The notes under the pieces are model-generated. The model was not told where the DNA came from. It was given only the letters and a program-made list of their open reading frames with translations, and did not search any database. Source: Exiguobacterium sp. Leaf196 (lineage in GTDB: Bacteria > Bacillota > Bacilli > Exiguobacteriales > Exiguobacteriaceae). From it: a stretch of DNA of 64,000 nt. The translations under genes were made by a program, and so were the position numbers. How positions within the stretch are numbered: the first letter of the stretch is position 1; each line of letters begins with the position of its first letter. Positions 59,196 to 64,000 of this stretch are shown here, one piece after another. The stretch covers positions 372,001 through 436,000 of the forward strand of contig NZ_LMPV01000006.1 of assembly GCF_001423965.1 (NCBI RefSeq), written 5' to 3'.

Positions 59196-59951
59196 TTAAA
59201 GCAGTAAATCGAGGTACCACGATACCCAATCATCCGCAAAATAATATGTCAGTAATGTTCCGACGGCAATTGACGGAACGAAGGGAATGGGTTGTTTCCG
59301 TTTCACGCGTCCGAGTCCAAGTAATGTTAAGCCAAGGACGGAACCAACGAATGCCGAGACGAACAAGGCAATGACGACGTGAAGCGGTCCAAGGAAGATT
59401 CCGAGTAGTCCGAACAACTTGACATCCCCTGCCCCCATACCACGCCGGGAAGCAAGAAAGATGACGAATAATAGAACGAACCCGACGATTCCACCAATAA
59501 TTGGATTATACCAGTTTTCGAGTGGAGAAAGGTAGCGCACAATCAAGGCAATTGGCAAAAAGATAAGTAAAATTTTATTCGGAATCAGCATGTAGGCTAA
59601 GTCCGACATTGTCAGGATAAACAGCAAGCTCGTCAGGACGAGCGTCAACGCCAGTTCCATCGACCAGCCGAACTGCCAAAAGGCATAGGCGTAAAGAATC
59701 CCTCCGAGTAATTCAAGAGCTGGGTACTTGATTGAAATCGATTGTCCGCAAGAACGACACTTCCCACCGAGCAGAGCATAGCCGAGCACTGGCGTCAGTT
59801 CGAGCGGTCCTAAGACATGGCCACACGTTGGACAATGGGAGCGCGGATGAACGACCGACTCCCCGACCGGGACGCGCAGACCGACAACGTTCGTAAACGA
59901 CGTGATAAGTAAGCCTAACAAGAAAAAATAAACCGTGAAGACGATCGTCAT
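59196..59951 (-). CDS. pilD: Prepilin peptidase (A24 family)
   Basis: 251 residues. Cleaves prepilins and methylates the new N-terminus. N-terminal domain with two CxxC pairs (CPTCGH, CRSCGQ), catalytic Asp in TMSDLAYMLIPN and GMGAGDVKLFG, and about seven helices. Homologous to ComC/PilD; the locus near maf corresponds to comC in Bacillus. Behind the pilA terminator, so lower expression than pilin is likely. Confidence 0.94.
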   Translation of the reverse strand: MTIVFTVYFFLLGLLITSFTNVVGLRVPVGESVVHPRSHCPTCGHVLGPLELTPVLGYALLGGKCRSCGQSISIKYPALELLGGILYAYAFWQFGWSMELALTLVLTSLLFILTMSDLAYMLIPNKILLIFLPIALIVRYLSPLENWYNPIIGGIVGFVLLFVIFLASRRGMGAGDVKLFGLLGIFLGPLHVVIALFVSAFVGSVLGLTLLGLGRVKRKQPIPFVPSIAVGTLLTYYFADDWVSWYLDLLL

Positions 59952-59980
59952 GACACGACCTCCCTTTCAAAAAAGTTCAG

Positions 59981-60003
59981 AAAAAAACCCCCGAGGAGGG
60001 GGT
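59981..60003 (-). terminator. Terminator after pilA
   Basis: ACCCCC/GGGGGT stem with loop TCCTC, followed by TTTTTTTCTG on the minus strand; lies inside the pilus cluster between pilA and pilD. Confidence 0.85.
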
Positions 60004-60008
60004 GGTAA

Positions 60009-60536
60009 TTATTTCTTTTCTTGTACTCCACCGCGCTTCAATGCTGAAGGAGCTGAAGCATTGAAATAAGTATAATCTGTTGATTTACTAGTTAACGTAA
60101 CTGCATATGTGTAAGAACCATTTTTCTCAGTGACGACTACATATGAATTTTTGTAATCTTCATCTGAGTTTAATGCATCCTTCATATCATCAATATATTT
60201 TTTCAAAGTGTCAGTACGCGGTGCTGCTGCAGTACCTTTAGAAACATCATTAGCCTCGATAGCGTTGTTATTGTCATTAACTCCAACTTTCACTGTTTCA
60301 CCTGGTTGGACAGGATTTGAAGATGTATAAAGTTTTGCTGCTGCAACTAATTGCTTCGCATCCGAAACAACGGCATCCTTACGTGAGTTCTCAATCAATC
60401 CACCGATTGCGACGACAGCGATTGCTGCAATGATTCCTAAGATAACGACGACGACGAGTAACTCGATCAACGTCAATCCACGCTCATCGCGCATTTGTTT
60501 TGCATCTAACCAGATTTCTTTTAAACGTTCTACCAT
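60009..60536 (-). CDS. pilA: Type IV major pilin
   Basis: 175 residues. Twenty-residue charged leader ending in RG, then LTLIELLVVVVILGIIAAIA: class III prepilin, cleavage Gly20/Leu21, Glu at +5. Pilin globular part with YTSSNPVQPG and a Thr/Ser/Asn-rich C-terminal half. The 3' two thirds are clearly lower in GC than neighbours. Between pilC and pilD, with its own candidate promoter and a terminator behind, suiting a highly made structural subunit. ATG follows AGGAGG. Confidence 0.93.
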   Translation of the reverse strand: MVERLKEIWLDAKQMRDERGLTLIELLVVVVILGIIAAIAVVAIGGLIENSRKDAVVSDAKQLVAAAKLYTSSNPVQPGETVKVGVNDNNNAIEANDVSKGTAAAPRTDTLKKYIDDMKDALNSDEDYKNSYVVVTEKNGSYTYAVTLTSKSTDYTYFNASAPSALKRGGVQEKK

Positions 60537-60604
60537 TTTCTTTATGCCTCCTAGTACTTTTTCACTGTTCTTGGTTAGTAGGTAATACTATCCAGATGAA
60601 TACT

Positions 60605-60633
60605 ATTATAGTAGCACCATATTTTTTGTAGAA
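60605..60633 (-). promoter_or_regulatory. Candidate promoter of pilA
   Basis: Minus-strand TATAAT (60605-60610, perfect) with TTCTAC 17 bases upstream (weak). Leader about 65 bases. The 137-base gap after pilC is AT-rich and holds no gene. Confidence 0.45.
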
Positions 60634-60673
60634 TATGTCTTTTTTTCACATCAGGTAAATGTTTTTACAATTG

Positions 60674-61891
60674 TCAACTCGCTTGTATATCCGAGTAAAT
60701 TTTAAACATCGGTACGACGACGGCAATGACGATGACACCAACTATTGCTGCTAAGACAACGATCAAGAGTGGCTCAATAATTGACTTTAAACGGTCTGTC
60801 GTCGTCTCGACTTCTGTCTCATAGAAGTTCGCGACTTCCGTCAGCATCGTATCAAGACGTCCTGACTCTTCCCCGATCGCAATCATCTGCGTGACGAGAG
60901 GTGGAAAATATTTGTTTTTCTCAAGTGGTTCGTGCATTGGAATGCCACGTGCCATCGCTTCGTTGGCGCCCGCAATCCCTTTCCGGATGATCCGATTCGT
61001 GACGATTCGCTCCGTGATGTCGAGTGAGGCTAAAATTGGGACGGAAGCATTAAGCAGGACGGACAGCCCCCGGGTCATCAAGGCAATCTGCGACTTTTGG
61101 ATCAGGGGACCAAAAACGGGAATAATTAATAAAAAGCGATCGAAAAATAGTCGTTGGCGTTCGTTTTTTAAATTAAAGTACAGTAATCCAATTAATCCAA
61201 AAGCAATTAACAACATGACCCACCAGTACGCGACGAAGAAATCCGATACGGCGACGACGAGCTTCGTGATCAAAGGCAACTCACTACCAAGCTGATCAAA
61301 GATCGATGCAAACGTTGGTACGACGTTCATCATCAAGAAGACGACTACCCCCACGGCAACGAGTGAAACGACCGCTGGGTAGATCAATGCCGAGATGACT
61401 TTCCGTTTGATTTCATATTGTTTTTCAAGTTGGGTGACGATGTTATCAAGTGCTTCCTCGAGATTCCCACTCGCTTCTCCCGCCATCGCCATGCTGACGA
61501 AGAATGTATCAAAGACCCGTGGGTGTTTTTCAATCGCTTGCGAAAACTGAATCCCACTCCGTAAGTCATCTTCGACCTCAACGAGCGCCCGTTCGAGTGG
61601 TTTCGACTCCGTCTGCTTCCGCAGAATTTCCGTCGCCTTGACGATTGAGACACCGGACCGCACAAGTGTCGCGAACTGACGGGCATACATGACGAGATGT
61701 TCAATTTTCGGTTTTGCACTGAGAAACGTAATCTCGGTGTTTAATCCTTTCGACTCTTGCTTTTGAAGCGAAGTCACAGCAATCTGATCCGTTCGTAATC
61801 GTTCTGCGGCTTCTCGTTTCGTTAGTGCTGTAATCTTGCCTTTCTTTCGTTTGCCGGCCATCGTCCGACCTTCATAAATGAATACTGCCAT
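60674..61891 (-). CDS. pilC: Type IV pilus inner membrane platform protein PilC
   Basis: 405 residues. GspF/PilC family: N-terminal IYEGRTMAGKRKKGKI, two T2SSF cytoplasmic domains (LVMYARQFATLVRSGV, ALMTRGLSVLLNASV), three membrane segments (about 168-190, 215-235, 375-397). Platform on which PilB and PilT act. MAGEASGN and AIGEESG motifs are typical. Five bases after pilT. Confidence 0.95.
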   Translation of the reverse strand: MAVFIYEGRTMAGKRKKGKITALTKREAAERLRTDQIAVTSLQKQESKGLNTEITFLSAKPKIEHLVMYARQFATLVRSGVSIVKATEILRKQTESKPLERALVEVEDDLRSGIQFSQAIEKHPRVFDTFFVSMAMAGEASGNLEEALDNIVTQLEKQYEIKRKVISALIYPAVVSLVAVGVVVFLMMNVVPTFASIFDQLGSELPLITKLVVAVSDFFVAYWWVMLLIAFGLIGLLYFNLKNERQRLFFDRFLLIIPVFGPLIQKSQIALMTRGLSVLLNASVPILASLDITERIVTNRIIRKGIAGANEAMARGIPMHEPLEKNKYFPPLVTQMIAIGEESGRLDTMLTEVANFYETEVETTTDRLKSIIEPLLIVVLAAIVGVIVIAVVVPMFKIYSDIQAS

Positions 61892-61895
61892 GTGT

Positions 61896-62942
61896 TCACC
61901 CCGATATGTACGGTGATGCAGCAGAAGCCGGAATCAATCCCCGACTGACGAGATCCTGCAATGCCATCTGCATCGTCTGCATGCCGTATTGTTTACCCGT
62001 CTGCAGGACGGATTGAATCTGATATTCCTTACCGGTCCGAATCAAGTTCGAGACAGCTGGTGTATCGACCATGATTTCGAGGGCTGCGACGCGACCTGTT
62101 CCATCCGAACGCGGCATCAAGCGCTGCGAGATGACACCCGCAAGGACGTTCGCCAGTTGAGCTCGAATCTGATCTTGTTGCTCTGACGGGAAAACATCAA
62201 TGATTCGGCTAACCGTTGAGGCAGCCGTCGATGTATGAACTGTCGCAAAGACGAGGTGACCCGTCTCCGCTGCCGTCACGGCGGTCGCAATCGTCTCAAG
62301 GTCCCGCATTTCCCCAAGCAAAATGACATCTGGATCTTGACGGAGCGCTGAACGTAAGCCGGTTGCAAAGCGTGGCGCATCGATCCCGATTTCTCGCTGA
62401 TCGATTAGGCTTTTATGATGACTATGTAAGTATTCAATCGGATCTTCGAGCGTAATGATTCGTTTATACATCGTCTGATTGATTTCATTGATCATCGCTG
62501 CAAGCGTTGTCGATTTTCCAGAACCAGTCGGACCCGTGACGAGAATCAAGCCGTGTGGTTTTGTTAAGAATCGTTTTAAAACAGGAGGCAACGCTAATTG
62601 CTCAAGCGTTGGTACCTCAGTCGGAATCGTCCGAAACGCCATTGACAAAGCACCCCGTTGATAAAAGCAGTTGACCCGGTACCGAGCGACACCGGTCACA
62701 CCGAACGAAAAATCGATATCCCGGTCCTGTTTCAGCTGTTGATACATCTCTTCCGTGATCAATGACTGCACAAATCCATCAATGATGATTGGTTTCATCT
62801 TCTCCGTCCCAAAAGGTGTCAACGTCCCGTTGATCCGAAAGACGGGCGGTGATCCCGCCGTCAAGTGAACATCTGACGCTCCTCGTTCTTTTGAGGAGCG
62901 TAAAATATCTTCGATTTGTGCCCGTTCCATCGTACTGTTCAT
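61896..62942 (-). CDS. pilT: Type IV pilus retraction ATPase PilT
   Basis: 348 residues. N-terminal SDVHLTAGSPPVFRINGTL, Walker A VTGPTGSGKSTTLA at 131-144, Asp box ALRQDPDVILLGEMRDLETI, Walker B, His box LVFATVHTSTAA, and C-terminal AGVISQRLMPR. Powers pilus retraction (twitching, DNA uptake). The ATG overlaps the pilB stop by four bases. A PilT is not found in the B. subtilis com pseudopilus. Confidence 0.96.
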   Translation of the reverse strand: MNSTMERAQIEDILRSSKERGASDVHLTAGSPPVFRINGTLTPFGTEKMKPIIIDGFVQSLITEEMYQQLKQDRDIDFSFGVTGVARYRVNCFYQRGALSMAFRTIPTEVPTLEQLALPPVLKRFLTKPHGLILVTGPTGSGKSTTLAAMINEINQTMYKRIITLEDPIEYLHSHHKSLIDQREIGIDAPRFATGLRSALRQDPDVILLGEMRDLETIATAVTAAETGHLVFATVHTSTAASTVSRIIDVFPSEQQDQIRAQLANVLAGVISQRLMPRSDGTGRVAALEIMVDTPAVSNLIRTGKEYQIQSVLQTGKQYGMQTMQMALQDLVSRGLIPASAASPYISG

Positions 62943-64000
62943 TCTGAAATCACCGTCCGTAAAATCTCTTCTGTCGTCGTGATCCCGTCCGCGACTTTTG
63001 ATAGACCATCTGCAAGTAGGAATCGTTGTCCTTGCTCCTTAACGTACGCTGTGATGTCACTTTCCGTCGATTGATTCATGATCATTCGGCGTAACACTTC
63101 ATCAATCATGATGACTTCTTGAATCGCAACCCGTCCGCGGTACCCCGTCATGTTACAAGACGAGCAACCACGTCCACGCATGACCGTCGTCGCTTCGATT
63201 CCTTCTTGATCAAATAACTCTTGCTCTCGTGTTGAAATCGGATGAACTTCGCCACAATCGCGACAGACACGGCGAACGAGTCGTTGTGCAATCAATCCAC
63301 TGATTGAAGCGGCAACAAGGAACGGTTCGACTCCCATGTCAATCAATCGCGTGATCGAGCTAACGGCAGAGTTCGTGTGCAAGGTCGAAAGAACCAAGTG
63401 TCCTGTCAGCGAGGCGCGAATCGAAATCTCAGCCGTCTCGATATCTCGAATTTCCCCGACCATGACGACGTTCGGATCCTGACGAAGAATCGAGCGAAGA
63501 CCACTCGCAAACGTCAACCCAATCTTCGCGTTGACTTGAACTTGGTTGATTCCATCGACTTGATACTCGACCGGATCTTCAACAGTGATGATGTTGCGTG
63601 ACTCGTCATTCAACTCATTTAACGCGGCATACAATGTCGACGATTTCCCGGACCCAGTCGGACCGGTGATCAAGATAATCCCGTTCGGGCGCTTCAGCAT
63701 CTCCCGGAACTGTGACTCGTTTCGTGAACTAAAACCGATTTTTGAAATCGAGATGTTCGAGTTGGAGCTGTCAAGAATCCGGATAACGACCTTCTCACCG
63801 TAAACAGTCGGCAAGGTCGAGACACGGAAATCATACGGTAACCCGTTAAAGACATATTTAATCCGTCCATCCTGTGGTAAGCGTGACTCGGTGATATCAA
63901 GTTCACTCATGACTTTGATCCGGGTCGTCAGAATGCTTTGGATCTGTTTCGGATAATTGTTCTCCGTCCGCAACTCTCCATCAATCCGGATTCGGATCGT
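62939..64000 (-). CDS. pilB: Type IV pilus extension ATPase PilB (N-terminus beyond window)
   Basis: 353 residues seen, open at base 64000 (frame continues through TIRIRIDGELR), so the N-terminal part is outside. GspE/PilB: Walker A LITGPTGSGKSSTLYA, LRQDPNVVMVGEIRDIETAEI, His box LVLSTLHTNSAV, and zinc tetracysteine CRDC..CSSC before NMTGYRGRVAIQEV. Drives pilin polymerisation. First gene seen of the pilBTCA-D-MN-O run. Confidence 0.96.
   Translation of the reverse strand, partial: TIRIRIDGELRTENNYPKQIQSILTTRIKVMSELDITESRLPQDGRIKYVFNGLPYDFRVSTLPTVYGEKVVIRILDSSNSNISISKIGFSSRNESQFREMLKRPNGIILITGPTGSGKSSTLYAALNELNDESRNIITVEDPVEYQVDGINQVQVNAKIGLTFASGLRSILRQDPNVVMVGEIRDIETAEISIRASLTGHLVLSTLHTNSAVSSITRLIDMGVEPFLVAASISGLIAQRLVRRVCRDCGEVHPISTREQELFDQEGIEATTVMRGRGCSSCNMTGYRGRVAIQEVIMIDEVLRRMIMNQSTESDITAYVKEQGQRFLLADGLSKVADGITTTEEILRTVISE

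Overview
The window looks like core chromosome of a low-to-mid GC Bacillales bacterium, most like Exiguobacterium. The reasons are Gram-positive ribosome binding sites, two T-box leaders, a FapR operator, a Prp-processed L27, an L21 leader, and a gene order that follows the Bacillus subtilis blocks fabHF/opp, udk-greA, recD2-mnmA-cymR, hisS-aspS, recJ-apt-relA-dtd, ruvAB-queA-tgt-yajC-secDF, nadABC, obg-spo0B-rpmA-prp-rplU, minCD-mreBCD-radC-maf. The assignment rests on my recall of families and synteny; no search was run. Nearly everything is on the minus strand. Only five genes run on plus: a VOC protein, rarA, a 39-codon peptide gene, nifS and nadR.

Layout. 1-5568: two peptide-binding proteins, then fabF and fabH with a FapR-controlled promoter. 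5571-9415: mtnN, greA, udk, an O-methyltransferase, mltG. 9442-13755: two duplicated DUF1292 genes, ruvX, ireB, and alaS behind an alanine T-box. 13752-20055: recD2, an inserted VOC gene, a TPR protein, mnmA, cysteine desulfurase, cymR. 20116-24645: rarA, tcdA, a 6S-like RNA, a photolyase, a tiny cationic peptide gene, 3-methyladenine glycosylase. 24668-30723: aspS and hisS behind a T-box with an Asp-type specifier, then dtd and relA. 30812-40324: apt, recJ, separate secF and secD, yajC, tgt, queA, ruvB, ruvA. 40381-45532: NAD synthesis (nadA, nadC, nadB) divergent from nifS and nadR. 45536-55253: a CorC-type protein, obgE, a Spo0B-like protein, rpmA, prp, rplU, RNase E/G, minD, minC, mreD, mreC, mreB. 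55301-64000: radC, maf, then a type IV pilus operon (pilO-like, a pilM-pilN fusion, pilD, pilA, pilC, pilT, partial pilB).

How it fits together: the genes serve translation (synthetases, L21/L27, tRNA modification), stringent response, DNA repair, protein export, NAD and fatty acid synthesis, cell shape and division. The most unusual part is the pilus cluster next to maf/radC/mreB: a full extension/retraction machine with a fused PilM-PilN and a lower-GC pilin gene. Sporulation genes that punctuate these blocks in Bacillus are missing, apart from a Spo0B-like gene. No CRISPR array, insertion sequence, prophage, rRNA or tRNA gene was seen.
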